Assembly: GCA_036397815.1 (NCBI GenBank)
Contig: DASWIE010000126.1
Span: 1-52,509 of the forward strand
DNA from: DASQFY01 sp036397815
Lineage (GTDB): Bacteria; Chloroflexota; Limnocylindria; QHBO01
Direction of reading: 5' to 3'
Length of the DNA stretch: 52,509 bases
The notes under the pieces were generated by a model, which did not search any database, had not been told where the DNA came from, and saw only the letters and a program-made list of their open reading frames with translations. Numbering within the stretch: position 1 is the stretch's first letter; the number at the start of each line of letters is the position of its first letter. Made by a program: the position numbers and the translations under genes. Positions 7,311 to 15,297 of the stretch are shown here, in pieces.

Positions 7311-7961
7311 GTGAGCGATGAGCAGCCGGCGCGGGAGCCTGGTCCCGAGCCTGGGCCCGAGCCGGCCCAGCAGGTCCCGAGCCGGCCCCCGCGTGGGAGT
7401 CCCGGCACCGCGGCGCTCGGCGCGATCCTCATCGTGGTGGGGGTCGTCTTCTTCGCCGGCCAGCAGCTGAACGTCGACTGGGGCGACGCGGCCTGGCCGT
7501 TCTACGTCATCGCTCCCGGCCTGGCGCTGCTGGCATTCGGGCTGACGCAGTCCAACGGATCAGGACTGACGGTCGCCGGCAGCATCGTCACGATCGTGGG
7601 CGGCGTGCTGCTCTACCAGAATTCGACCGACCATTGGGAGAGCTGGGCCTACGCCTGGGCGCTGGTGGGCCCCGGTGGATCGGGGCTCGGGATGCTCCTG
7701 TATGGGACCCGCAGCGGCAACCGCAAGATGGCGCGCGATGGGTTCTGGCAGGTGCTTACCGCGATCGGCCTCTTCACGGCGGGCTACATCTTCTTCGAGG
7801 GCGTGATCGGCATCAGCGGGCGCCCATGGCCGCTGCCCGAATGGGTTCTGCCGGCGGCCGTCATCGCCCTCGGCCTGCTGGTCCTGTTCCGTGGCTTCAC
7901 GTCGCGCCGCGACCTGGGCGGTGAGGCCGAGGCCGGCGGCCAGACCGGCGCGAACGACTAA
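7311..7961 (+). CDS. Six-helix integral membrane protein, LiaI/LiaF-TM-like
   Basis: A 216-aa protein with a Pro-rich cytoplasmic N-terminus (about 25 residues) followed by six hydrophobic segments, roughly at residues 33-54, 60-78, 84-100, 109-128, 143-165 and 176-195. The paired short helices with small loops (ILIVVGVVFFAGQQLN, then WPFYVIAPGLALLAFG) resemble the LiaI/LiaF-like transmembrane region. The C-terminus is short and charged. GTG is taken as start because the -10 element is 6 nt upstream. Role unknown; membrane stress sensing is only a guess by analogy. Confidence 0.65.
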   Translation: MSDEQPAREPGPEPGPEPAQQVPSRPPRGSPGTAALGAILIVVGVVFFAGQQLNVDWGDAAWPFYVIAPGLALLAFGLTQSNGSGLTVAGSIVTIVGGVLLYQNSTDHWESWAYAWALVGPGGSGLGMLLYGTRSGNRKMARDGFWQVLTAIGLFTAGYIFFEGVIGISGRPWPLPEWVLPAAVIALGLLVLFRGFTSRRDLGGEAEAGGQTGAND

Positions 7962-7982
7962 GGCTGCCCCGGCGGGACGCTC

Positions 7983-8129
7983 CTATGGCTGGACGGGGGC
8001 CTTCCGGTCGACTGGCAGGCGCCCAACGTGCGCGGCGTTCTGCTGCAGCTTCCGCTCACGGCGCAGGCTTCGAACGCGGTCCTCGGTCGCCATCACGGCG
8101 TAGTGAAGTCGGTAGTCGAGCATGTCCAT
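7983..8129 (-). CDS. Small protein (48 aa), divergent from the CGNR regulator
   Basis: A short frame starting at ATG 8129 with a strong GGAGG Shine-Dalgarno 8 nt upstream. It begins MDMLDYRLHYAVMATEDRVR and continues Arg/Lys-rich to a TAG at 7983. Codon choice looks like neighbouring genes (mostly G/C in third position). It has no signal peptide or membrane segment and is strongly basic. It is transcribed divergently from the CGNR-type regulator, with a palindromic region in between, so the regulator may control it. No function is known to me. Confidence 0.5.
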   Translation of the reverse strand: MDMLDYRLHYAVMATEDRVRSLRRERKLQQNAAHVGRLPVDRKAPVQP

Positions 8130-8143
8130 TATCCTAGCCTCCA

Positions 8144-8219
8144 GTCACCATCCAACTATCCTTCGTTGGTGACGCCATCACTGTACCGTCTTGTCCGTCA
8201 CCTGTCAATGGCCATTGAC
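8144..8219. promoter_or_regulatory. Palindromes in the divergent promoter region of the CGNR regulator
   Basis: Two dyads lie here. GTCACCA (8144-8150) pairs with TGGTGAC (8167-8173). GTCAATGGCCATTGAC (8204-8219) is a perfect 16-bp palindrome ending 8 bp before the regulator's -10 hexamer, where a repressor or activator would bind. Candidate autoregulatory operator. Confidence 0.45.
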
Positions 8220-8227
8220 TGGTGATG

Positions 8228-8233
8228 TATGAT
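8228..8233 (+). promoter_or_regulatory. -10 element TATGAT of the CGNR regulator gene
   Basis: TATGAT ends 7 nt before the ATG at 8241. It contains the alternative upstream ATG (8229), which argues that translation begins at 8241. Confidence 0.5.
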
Positions 8234-8240
8234 TCCCGGT

Positions 8241-8831
8241 ATGGAACTCAGCATCGACGGTCCCGAAGCGCCCGGACGCAATCCGGACGCCAGTGCAGAG
8301 CTGGAACGGCTCAGGGACTTCGTCAACACCAACGACATCGAGGGCGAGGCGGACGAGCTGGGGACCCCCCAGCTGCTGCGCGCCTGGCTGCTCGCCGGAA
8401 GGCTGATCCCGGCCGGCACAGCGGTGGACGCCGACGCCCACCGTCGGGCGATCGCCATTCGCGAAGGGCTGCGGGCGCTGGGCAGCGCCAACAACGGCGA
8501 GCCGATCGACATCGATCGTGTGGAGGCGCTCAACCAGGTCGCCGCCGGCCTGCCGGTCGTCGTCAGCGCCCAGCCCGATGGCTGGCGCCTCAGCCCTGCA
8601 GCCGCTCCCGGCGTGGACGGGTTCCTGGCGAGCCTCATGGCGACCGTGGCGCAATCGATGGCGGACGGCTCGTGGAGCCGGGTCAAGGCCTGCCGGCGGG
8701 ACACCTGCCGGTGGCTCTTCTTCGACCACTCCCGCAACCGATCGGGAACGTGGTGCAGCATGGCTGGCTGCGGCAGCCGAATGAAGGCGCGGGCCTACCG
8801 CGCTCGTCAGCGCGAGGCCGCCAGCGCGTAA
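8241..8831 (+). CDS. CGNR zinc-finger regulator (ABATE domain)
   Basis: A 196-aa protein of the CGNR family: an N-terminal ABATE-type helical stress-sensing domain (about 15-140) and a C-terminal zinc finger (about 150-190). The finger reads ACRRDTCRWLFFDHSRNRS then WCSMAGCGSRMKARAYR, so all four Cys are present, while the name-giving CGNR tetrapeptide is CGSR. Family members are thought to be DNA-binding regulators. I choose the ATG at 8241 over 8229 because the latter falls inside the -10 hexamer. The upstream palindromes and a divergent small gene suggest local autoregulation. Confidence 0.8.
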   Translation: MELSIDGPEAPGRNPDASAELERLRDFVNTNDIEGEADELGTPQLLRAWLLAGRLIPAGTAVDADAHRRAIAIREGLRALGSANNGEPIDIDRVEALNQVAAGLPVVVSAQPDGWRLSPAAAPGVDGFLASLMATVAQSMADGSWSRVKACRRDTCRWLFFDHSRNRSGTWCSMAGCGSRMKARAYRARQREAASA

Positions 8832-8847
8832 GGGCGTCGTGCGGCCC

Positions 8848-8853
8848 TATCCT
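8848..8853 (+). promoter_or_regulatory. -10 element TATCCT of the 2-oxoglutarate dehydrogenase gene
   Basis: TATCCT ends 9 nt before the ATG at 8863; no Shine-Dalgarno, so a leaderless or near-leaderless transcript is likely. Confidence 0.4.
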
Positions 8854-8862
8854 TAGGCAGAG

Positions 8863-11800
8863 ATGCCTCCCCACGAGCCGACCGAGGAATCGTCGATCGA
8901 GCGCGCGCTCGACAGCGTGAACGCCGGCTACGTCGCCGAGCTGTACGCGCAGTACCAGCGCGACCCGGCCTCCGTCGATCGCGAGTGGCGGGTCCTGTTC
9001 GACAGCGGCCAGGCGGGCTTCCAGCCGGTCTCGCCACCTCGGCCGCCGGCCCCGGCGCAGGCCGACGAGAACGGCAGCGGCACCGCCCCGCCCGCCGAGG
9101 CAGCCAAGCCGCTGCCGGCCGGCGCCACTCCCATCAAGGGCCCGGCGGCGCGGCTTGCCCAGAACATGAGCGCCTCGCTGGCGGTTCCGACCGCAACCAG
9201 CCTGCGGGACCTCGACGTGTCGGTCCTCGAGGCCCGCCGTCACGAGCTGAACGCCCAGATCGAGCCGCGCAAGGTCAGCTTCACGCACCTGATCGGCTGG
9301 GCGATCGTGCGCGCTGCGAGCGAGCAGCGGCAGATGACCCACTACTACCTGGAGGCTGATGGCGTGGCCCAGCGCGTCGATCCCGGTGGCGTGAACCTGG
9401 GACTGGCGGTTGACGTGGAACGGACCGATGGCACCCGCTTCCTGGTCGTGCCCGTCATCAAGGCCGCGGACGGGATGGACTTCGCCGGCTTCCACGCCCG
9501 CTACGAGGAGCTGGTCGAGCGGGCGCGGGCCAATCGGCTGTCACCGGACGACTTCGCCGGCGCGACGATCACCCTCACCAACCCCGGGACGCTGGGGACC
9601 ACCGCATCGGTCCCGCGCCTGATGCCCGGGCAGGGCACGATCGTGGCGACGGGTGCAATCCGCGACGTCGCCGCGCAACGGGTCATGACCATCAGCTCGA
9701 CTTACGACCACCGCATCATCCAGGGAGCCGAGTCGGGTGCCTTCCTGCGCCGCATCGAGGCACTCCTCCGCGGCGACGACGGCTTCTACACCGATGCCTT
9801 CGCGGCGCTCGGCGCCAGCGCGGGCCCCGCTCCCCCGGCGCCGTCTCGCGCCGCGGCGCCCCAGGCGGGCGCCGGCCTGGACCCGGGTGCGGTCGCCGCC
9901 GCGGACGCGCTGGTGCGGGCGTATCGGTCCTTCGGACACCTCGCCGCGCGGCTGGACCCCCTCGGCAGCGAGCCACCCGGCGACCCCGCGCTCGACCCCG
10001 GGCCGCTGGGCCTGACCACCGAAGCGATGGCCGCCATCCCGGCCGAGCTGCTGCGCGTCAACGTGCCGGGGGCGACGCTGGCCGAGGCGCTGCCCGAGCT
10101 GCAACGCACCTACTGCGGCTCGATCGCCTACGAGGTGGAGCACATCGCCAGCCACGAGGAGCGCGTCTGGCTTCGCCAGGCGATCGAGTCCGGAGCGCAC
10201 CGACAGCCGCTGACGCCGGATGAGCAGCGCACCCTCCTCCAACGTTTGACCGCGGTCGAGGGGCTGGAGCGCTTCCTGCACAAGGCCTACCTGGGCCAGA
10301 AGCGCTTCAGCATCGAGGGCCTGGACGCCATGGTCCCCATGCTCGACCGGGTCCTCACCGAGGCCGGCGAGGCCGGCGCCCGCAACGTGGTGATCGGCAT
10401 GGCGCACCGCGGACGGCTGAACGTGCTGGCGCACATCGTCGGAGTCAGCCACGAGGCGATCCTGACCGAATTCGAGGCCGGCAGGGGCGGCGCCGATGCC
10501 CTCGCCCCGAAGGGTGGGCTGGACGACGTGAAGTACCACCTCGGGGCGGAGGGCAGCTACGCCAGCGCCGCCGGGCACGAGATCCGCGTCACCCTCTCAC
10601 CGAACCCCAGCCACCTGGAGGCGGTCAACCCGGTCGTCGAAGGCCATGCCCGCGCGCAGCAGACGAATCGCGGCACGCCGGTGGCGCAGGTCGACCCGGA
10701 CGTCACCCTGCCGGTCCTGATCCACGGTGACGCCGCCTTCGCCGCCCAGGGGGTGGTGGCCGAAACGCTGAACCTGGCGCGTCTCGCCGGTTACACGACC
10801 GGCGGCACGATCCACCTGATCGCGAACAACCAGGTCGGCTTCACGACCACGGCGGAGGAGGGGCGCAGCACCACCTACTCGAGCGACCTGGCCAAGGGCT
10901 TCGACGTGCCGATCGTGCACGTCAACGCGGACGATCCGGAGGCCTGCCTGGCCGCAGCGCGGCTGGCGATGATGTACCGCCAGCGCTTCCATGGCGACGT
11001 GGTGATCGACCTCGTCGGCTATCGCCGCTACGGGCACAACGAGGGCGATGAGCCGGCCTACACCCAGCCGCGGATGTACGCCGCCATCGCCGAGCACCCA
11101 TCGGTCCGTGAGCTGTACCGGTCGATCCTGGTCGACGTCGGCGTCATCAGCGCCGATGAGGCGGAGGCGCTGGTCAAGTCCGTGTCCCGGGATCTGGCCG
11201 CGCGGCAGGCAAGCCTGCGCAGGACGGCCGCCAAGCCACAGCTCGACCGTGGCGCGGAGGCGCTGGGCGATGAGGAGGCGGAGGAACCGCGAACCGCGGT
11301 CGATGCCGACACCCTGCGGCGCCTGAACGTGCAGCTCCATCGTTGGCCGGACGGCTTCGCGGTGAACGAGAAGCTCGCCAAGCAGCTCGCCCGCCGGCGA
11401 GAGGCGCTCGCCGGCGACGGGCAGCGCATCGCGTGGGGCCACGCCGAGGCGCTCGCCTTCGCCAGCCTCCTGGCGCAGGGCGTCCCAATCCGCCTCACCG
11501 GCCAGGACACGGTGCGCGGCACGTTCAGCCAGCGGCACCTGACCCTGCACGACACGACGACGGGCGAGACGCACACCCCGATCCAGCACCTCGCCGAGGC
11601 GCGAGCCAGCGTGGAGCTGCACAACAGCCCGCTCTCCGAGTACGCCTGCCTCGGCTTCGAGTACGGCTACGCGGTGACGGCCACCGAGGCGCTGGTGCTG
11701 TGGGAGGCGCAGTACGGCGATTTCGTGAACGGGGCCGAGATCATCATCGACCAGTTTCTGATCGCCGGCATGGCGAAGTGGCGGCAGACGTCGCGCCTGA

Positions 11801-12453
11801 CCCTGCTGCTGCCCCATGGCTACGAGGGCTCCGGCCCCGAGCACTCCTCCGCCCGCCTGGAGCGCTTCCTGGCCCTCGGGGCGGAGGGCAACATCCGGGT
11901 GGTCTACCCCACCACCCCGGCGCAGTACTTCCACCTCCTGCGCCGCCAGGGGCTGCATGGCGACCTGCGCCCGCTGGTGGTGATGACTCCCAAGTCGCTG
12001 CTGCGGCTGCCGCAGGCGGCCTCCAGCCTGGCTGACCTGACGGGTGGCGCCTTCGCATCGGTCCTGGACGATCCGGCCGCGGCCCCCGACACGGTGCGCC
12101 GCGTCATCCTGTGCAGCGGCAAGATCTACTACGACCTCGTCACTGCACCGGAGCGTGGGTCGCTGCCCGACGTCGCGATCGTCCGCGTCGAGCGCCTCTA
12201 TCCCTTTCCCACCGACCAGCTGGGCGCGATCCTGGCCCGCTACCCGAAGGTCGAGCGCGTGGCCTGGGTCCAGGAGGAGCCGCGCAACATGGGCGCCCGC
12301 AAGTTCGTCCTGCCCAAGATCCGGCACCTGGTGCCGTTCAAGATCCCGCTCGGCGACATCAGCCGGCCGGAGCGCTCACGTCCCGCGGAGGGCTATCCCG
12401 CCGCGCACCAGGCGGAGCAGATGCGCATCGTTCACGAGGCGCTGACCAGCTAG
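8863..12453 (+). CDS. kgd: Multifunctional 2-oxoglutarate dehydrogenase, E2-E1 fusion
   Basis: A 1196-aa fusion like the actinobacterial Kgd/OdhA enzymes (about 1220-1260 aa). Residues 1-40 are an E1-type N-terminal segment, followed by a Pro/Ala linker, a succinyltransferase (E2-like) catalytic domain at about 90-310 with active-site His283 in TYDHRIIQGAESG, a second Ala/Pro linker, and a full thiamine-dependent E1o module to the end. E1 motifs include AHRGRLNVLAHIVG, SPNPSHLEAVNPVVEGHARA, the ThDP loop GDAAFAAQG with IANNQVGFTT, and RYGHNEGDEP. No lipoyl domain is present, so it must work with a lipoylated partner encoded elsewhere. It converts 2-oxoglutarate toward succinyl-CoA in the TCA cycle. 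Its stop codon shares CTAG with the stop of the convergent gene. Confidence 0.93.
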   Translation: MPPHEPTEESSIERALDSVNAGYVAELYAQYQRDPASVDREWRVLFDSGQAGFQPVSPPRPPAPAQADENGSGTAPPAEAAKPLPAGATPIKGPAARLAQNMSASLAVPTATSLRDLDVSVLEARRHELNAQIEPRKVSFTHLIGWAIVRAASEQRQMTHYYLEADGVAQRVDPGGVNLGLAVDVERTDGTRFLVVPVIKAADGMDFAGFHARYEELVERARANRLSPDDFAGATITLTNPGTLGTTASVPRLMPGQGTIVATGAIRDVAAQRVMTISSTYDHRIIQGAESGAFLRRIEALLRGDDGFYTDAFAALGASAGPAPPAPSRAAAPQAGAGLDPGAVAAADALVRAYRSFGHLAARLDPLGSEPPGDPALDPGPLGLTTEAMAAIPAELLRVNVPGATLAEALPELQRTYCGSIAYEVEHIASHEERVWLRQAIESGAHRQPLTPDEQRTLLQRLTAVEGLERFLHKAYLGQKRFSIEGLDAMVPMLDRVLTEAGEAGARNVVIGMAHRGRLNVLAHIVGVSHEAILTEFEAGRGGADALAPKGGLDDVKYHLGAEGSYASAAGHEIRVTLSPNPSHLEAVNPVVEGHARAQQTNRGTPVAQVDPDVTLPVLIHGDAAFAAQGVVAETLNLARLAGYTTGGTIHLIANNQVGFTTTAEEGRSTTYSSDLAKGFDVPIVHVNADDPEACLAAARLAMMYRQRFHGDVVIDLVGYRRYGHNEGDEPAYTQPRMYAAIAEHPSVRELYRSILVDVGVISADEAEALVKSVSRDLAARQASLRRTAAKPQLDRGAEALGDEEAEEPRTAVDADTLRRLNVQLHRWPDGFAVNEKLAKQLARRREALAGDGQRIAWGHAEALAFASLLAQGVPIRLTGQDTVRGTFSQRHLTLHDTTTGETHTPIQHLAEARASVELHNSPLSEYACLGFEYGYAVTATEALVLWEAQYGDFVNGAEIIIDQFLIAGMAKWRQTSRLTLLLPHGYEGSGPEHSSARLERFLALGAEGNIRVVYPTTPAQYFHLLRRQGLHGDLRPLVVMTPKSLLRLPQAASSLADLTGGAFASVLDDPAAAPDTVRRVILCSGKIYYDLVTAPERGSLPDVAIVRVERLYPFPTDQLGAILARYPKVERVAWVQEEPRNMGARKFVLPKIRHLVPFKIPLGDISRPERSRPAEGYPAAHQAEQMRIVHEALTS

Positions 12454-12743
12454 GGCACCGGCACCAGCCCCACGTCGCCCTCCAGCCGGATCGCCACCTC
12501 ACCGGGCTCGTCGGCGATCTGCCACTCCTCGTAGAACGTGTTGGCGCCCTCTGCCGAGTCCCAGCAGGCGAGCGCGTAGAAGGCGGAGCCATCGGCCGCG
12601 TACCAGGCGCGGTGGAATCGGCAGCCAAGGCGCTCGGCCGACGCCTGCATCCCCTCGGTGATGCCTTCAACCCGTTTGCGGTAAAGATCCTCCGCGCTCT
12701 GCCCGTCAGACGTCGGGCTTGGGACGTAGAAGAGCGTCCACAT
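12450..12743 (-). CDS. Small hypothetical protein, DUF3303-like
   Basis: A 97-aa protein with a dimeric alpha/beta-barrel look: an opening strand MWTLFYVP, a helix rich in charged residues, GCRFHRAWYAADGSAFYALA and a final region ending in VGLVPVP. The pattern resembles DUF3303 proteins, but the match is loose. It is the second gene of an operon, 3 bp after the membrane protein upstream, and its ATG is part of a GACCGATG octamer. The last four bases of the gene are shared with the stop of the convergent dehydrogenase gene. Confidence 0.6.
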   Translation of the reverse strand: MWTLFYVPSPTSDGQSAEDLYRKRVEGITEGMQASAERLGCRFHRAWYAADGSAFYALACWDSAEGANTFYEEWQIADEPGEVAIRLEGDVGLVPVP

Positions 12744-12746
12744 CGG

Positions 12747-13469
12747 TCAGGCCGGCCCCACCGCCCGCGCCCGCGAGCGGCCGAGCATGGCTGCCAGGGC
12801 TCCGATCAGGATGCCGAGCAGGATCGTCACCGGCACGGTGAGCGACCCCAGCGGCAGCATAGAGAAGCCGACCAGCAGCCCGGCCACGCCAATGCCGAAC
12901 AGGAGGCCGCCCACGAGCCCGGGCAGCCAGCCGCCACGGGCGGCGACCGCGATCAGGACCGCGCCCAGGACGATGAGCGCGATGGCCAGGAAGAACGGTA
13001 CGGTGCCGACCGGCTCGCCTGGGATCTTGAACCAGCCGCTGCCGGTGCATGAGCCTCCCTCGCCGGTCATCTCACCTGACACGAAGAAGAGCCCGGTCAG
13101 GCGGAACGGCGCGCTGGCGCTGACGTCGTACCGATCCTGGCCGTCGGTCTCACCCGCATCGTTCGGGTCGCCGCCGCGCAGCGGAGTCGGGAAGCCGAAG
13201 ACGTCGACGTGCCAGGAGTTGTTCTTGATCACCTGATCGCCGGTCGTGCCGCTCCAGAGCACGTCCCCGTCCCAGTCCACGATGAATGGGTCGTCCTGGG
13301 TCGCGTCGGCGGCTCCGCCGGTCGCGCTGTCCAGCACGTTGCCGTCGATGTCGAGCGACGTGATCTCCAGGGTGCAGTTGGTGAGCGGGAATGCGGCCAC
13401 CGAACCGGGGATGAGGAGCGCCAACGCAAGCACGGCGACGATCGCGAGGCGACGCGGGAATGGGCGCAT
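12747..13469 (-). CDS. Exported protein with membrane-anchored C-terminus
   Basis: A 240-aa protein with a signal peptide (MRPFPRRLAIVAVLALALLI, cleavage near VAA), an extracellular domain of about 115 residues with two Cys, rich in Asp and Gly, and then three or four closely spaced hydrophobic helices (about 150-225) ending in an Arg-rich cytoplasmic tail. The start at 13469 is favoured because GGGAGG sits 7 nt before it, whereas the longer ATG start at 13484 would lie within this ribosome-binding site. I do not recognise the family. It is divergent from thrC, with phased repeats in between. Confidence 0.65.
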   Translation of the reverse strand: MRPFPRRLAIVAVLALALLIPGSVAAFPLTNCTLEITSLDIDGNVLDSATGGAADATQDDPFIVDWDGDVLWSGTTGDQVIKNNSWHVDVFGFPTPLRGGDPNDAGETDGQDRYDVSASAPFRLTGLFFVSGEMTGEGGSCTGSGWFKIPGEPVGTVPFFLAIALIVLGAVLIAVAARGGWLPGLVGGLLFGIGVAGLLVGFSMLPLGSLTVPVTILLGILIGALAAMLGRSRARAVGPA

Positions 13470-13503
13470 GACAGTGCCTCCCATCGGCTTCGCATGTGAA
13501 TTC

Positions 13504-13532
13504 GGTTGTCTACCGGTCGTCTTTGGTTGTCT
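13504..13532. promoter_or_regulatory. Three helically phased GGTYGTCT repeats
   Basis: GGTTGTCT (13504-13511), GGTCGTCT (13515-13522) and GGTTGTCT (13525-13532) recur with 11- and 10-bp steps, that is on one face of the DNA helix. They lie 35-63 bp upstream of the minus-strand exported-protein start and about 77 bp upstream of the thrC -10. Candidate activator or repressor sites. Confidence 0.4.
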
Positions 13533-13577
13533 GCGCGCCGGATCGTACCCCCTCGCCGCGCGATCGCGATACCCCCG

Positions 13578-13593
13578 GGCCTGGCCCCAGGCC
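13578..13593. promoter_or_regulatory. Palindrome over the thrC -35 region
   Basis: GGCCTGG and CCAGGCC separated by 2 bp form a dyad ending 15 bp before the thrC -10 hexamer, in the position of a -35 element. Possible operator; GC-rich chance dyad cannot be excluded. Confidence 0.3.
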
Positions 13594-13608
13594 TGCGGCG
13601 GCCCTGCC

Positions 13609-13614
13609 TATACT
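13609..13614 (+). promoter_or_regulatory. -10 element TATACT of thrC
   Basis: TATACT ends 7 nt before the ATG at 13622; leaderless arrangement. Confidence 0.6.
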
Positions 13615-13621
13615 CGCCCTG

Positions 13622-14683
13622 ATGCCGGCGCCGCCTCCCCTCCTCGAGCGCTACCGCGATCTCCTGGCGGGACCGGACGAGACCTTCCCAATCACCCTCG
13701 GCGAGGGCGCCACGCCACTCATCCACGCCCGCCGATTGGGCGCCGAGATGGGTCTCGAGCGCCTCTTCCTGAAGTATGAGGGCACGAACCCAACCGGCTC
13801 GTTCAAGGACCGCGGCATGGTGCTGGCGGTCAATCGCGCCATGGCCGCCGAGGCACGGGCCGTGGTCTGCGCCTCGACCGGCAACACCAGCGCCTCCGCG
13901 GCCGCGTACGCCGCCGCCGCCGGGCTGCCCTGCTTCGTCGTCCTGCCGGCCGGCAAGGTAGCCCGCGGCAAGCTGGCCCAGGCGGTCGCCGCCGGCGCGC
14001 GGCTGATCATGGTCGACGGCAACTTCGACGAGGCCCTGGCCGCGGTGCGCCGCCTGGGCGAGGAGGGCGTGGCCGCGGTCGTCAACTCGATCAACCCGGA
14101 TCGAATTGCCGGCCAGGAGACGGCGGCGTATGAGATCGTCGACGCCCTGGGCGAGTCCCCCGACGCGGTCGCTCTGCCGGTCGGCAATGCCGGCAACATC
14201 ACCGCCTGCTGGGCAGGCTTCGTCCGCTACGCGGAGGCGGGCAACACGCCCTCGGGCCGTCGCCCGCGGATGCTCGGCTTCCAGGCCGATGGCGCCGCGC
14301 CCATCGTGCGCGGCGCTCCCGTTGAGGCACCAGAGACGGTGGCGACCGCGATCCGGATCGGGAATCCCGCCTCCTGGGTGACGGCGGAGGCGGCCCGCGA
14401 TGAGTCAGGTGGGGCGATCGAGGCGGTCTCGGACGAGGAGATCCTGAGGATGCAGCGCGCCGTGGCGCAGCTGGAGGGCATCTTCTGCGAGCCGGCCTCG
14501 GCAGCGGGCGTGGCCGGGGTCGCGCGCCTGGCTCGCGAGGACCGGCTGCATCGGTCCGAAGGGGTGGTCTGCATCCTGACCGGCCACGGGCTCAAGGACC
14601 CGGATGTCGTCATCGGCGAGGAGGGTTCGTTGAGCCCGATTCCCGCCGACCTCGGCTCGATCCGCGAGGCGATGCAGCTCTAG
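13622..14683 (+). CDS. thrC: Threonine synthase
   Basis: A 353-aa fold-type II PLP enzyme that converts O-phospho-homoserine to threonine. It shows the short actinobacterial/archaeal-type architecture. PLP Lys is K62 in PTGSFKDRGM, followed by CASTGNTSASAAAYAA for the phosphate-side Asn loop and PVGNAGNITACW for the PLP-phosphate site. The sequence before the ATG at 13622 has no threonine-synthase character and contains the TATACT promoter, so the longer upstream start is rejected. The gene is followed by tag (3 bp) and thrB (homoserine kinase), and aspartate kinase lies 4.5 kb away, consistent with a threonine biosynthesis block. Confidence 0.93.
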   Translation: MPAPPPLLERYRDLLAGPDETFPITLGEGATPLIHARRLGAEMGLERLFLKYEGTNPTGSFKDRGMVLAVNRAMAAEARAVVCASTGNTSASAAAYAAAAGLPCFVVLPAGKVARGKLAQAVAAGARLIMVDGNFDEALAAVRRLGEEGVAAVVNSINPDRIAGQETAAYEIVDALGESPDAVALPVGNAGNITACWAGFVRYAEAGNTPSGRRPRMLGFQADGAAPIVRGAPVEAPETVATAIRIGNPASWVTAEAARDESGGAIEAVSDEEILRMQRAVAQLEGIFCEPASAAGVAGVARLAREDRLHRSEGVVCILTGHGLKDPDVVIGEEGSLSPIPADLGSIREAMQL

Positions 14684-14686
14684 CAC

Positions 14687-15271
14687 ATGACCGATGACGC
14701 CGTCATTCGCTGCCCATGGGCCGTGGGCGATCCCGCCAACCTCCCGTACCACGACGTCGAGTGGGGCGTCCCACTGCACGACGAGCGGCGCCTCTTCGAG
14801 CTGCTGAACCTGGAGGGCGCGCAGGCGGGGCTCGCCTGGATCACGATCCTCCGCAAGCGCGACGGCTATCGACGAGCGTTCGAGGGCTGGGATCCGCGAC
14901 GGATCGCCGCCTACGGGCCGGAGGACGAGGCGCGGCTATTGGCCGATGCCGGCATCGTCCGCAACCGGGCGAAAGTTCGGGCCTCCATCATCAACGCGCA
15001 GGCCTACCTGCGCCTGACCGATGAGCTGGGTTCTTTCGACGATTACCTGTGGTCCTTCGTCGACGGCCGGCCGATCCAGAACCGCTTCGCGACGATGGAC
15101 GAGATGAGCGCCGAGACGGACCTCTCGCGAAAGCTGTCCCGCGACCTGCGCGCACGCGGCTTCTCGTTCATCGGTCCAACCATCGTCTATGCCTTCATGC
15201 AGGCCGCCGGGCTGGTCAACGACCACCTGGTCGGCTGCTTCCGTCACGCGGAGGTGTCCGGGCTCGGCTGA
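14687..15271 (+). CDS. tag: DNA-3-methyladenine glycosylase I
   Basis: A 194-aa Tag-family glycosylase that removes 3-methyladenine from alkylated DNA. Zinc ligands characteristic of the family are present: C9 in IRCPWA, H22 in PYHDVEW, and a C-terminal H and C in VNDHLVGCFRH. The catalytic-region Glu is in LNLEGAQAGLAW, and FSFIGPTIVYAFMQAAGLVNDH matches the conserved C-terminal helix. The gene starts 3 bp after thrC with no promoter of its own, so it is translated from the thrC message although it is unrelated to threonine synthesis. Confidence 0.93.
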   Translation: MTDDAVIRCPWAVGDPANLPYHDVEWGVPLHDERRLFELLNLEGAQAGLAWITILRKRDGYRRAFEGWDPRRIAAYGPEDEARLLADAGIVRNRAKVRASIINAQAYLRLTDELGSFDDYLWSFVDGRPIQNRFATMDEMSAETDLSRKLSRDLRARGFSFIGPTIVYAFMQAAGLVNDHLVGCFRHAEVSGLG

Positions 15272-15285
15272 CCGGCCGCCCTTTC

Positions 15286-15291
15286 TATACT
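15286..15291 (+). promoter_or_regulatory. -10 element TATACT of thrB
   Basis: TATACT ends 6 nt before the ATG at 15298; it gives thrB-ABC-F-EamA their own promoter inside the larger cluster. Confidence 0.6.
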
Positions 15292-15297
15292 CGCGCC

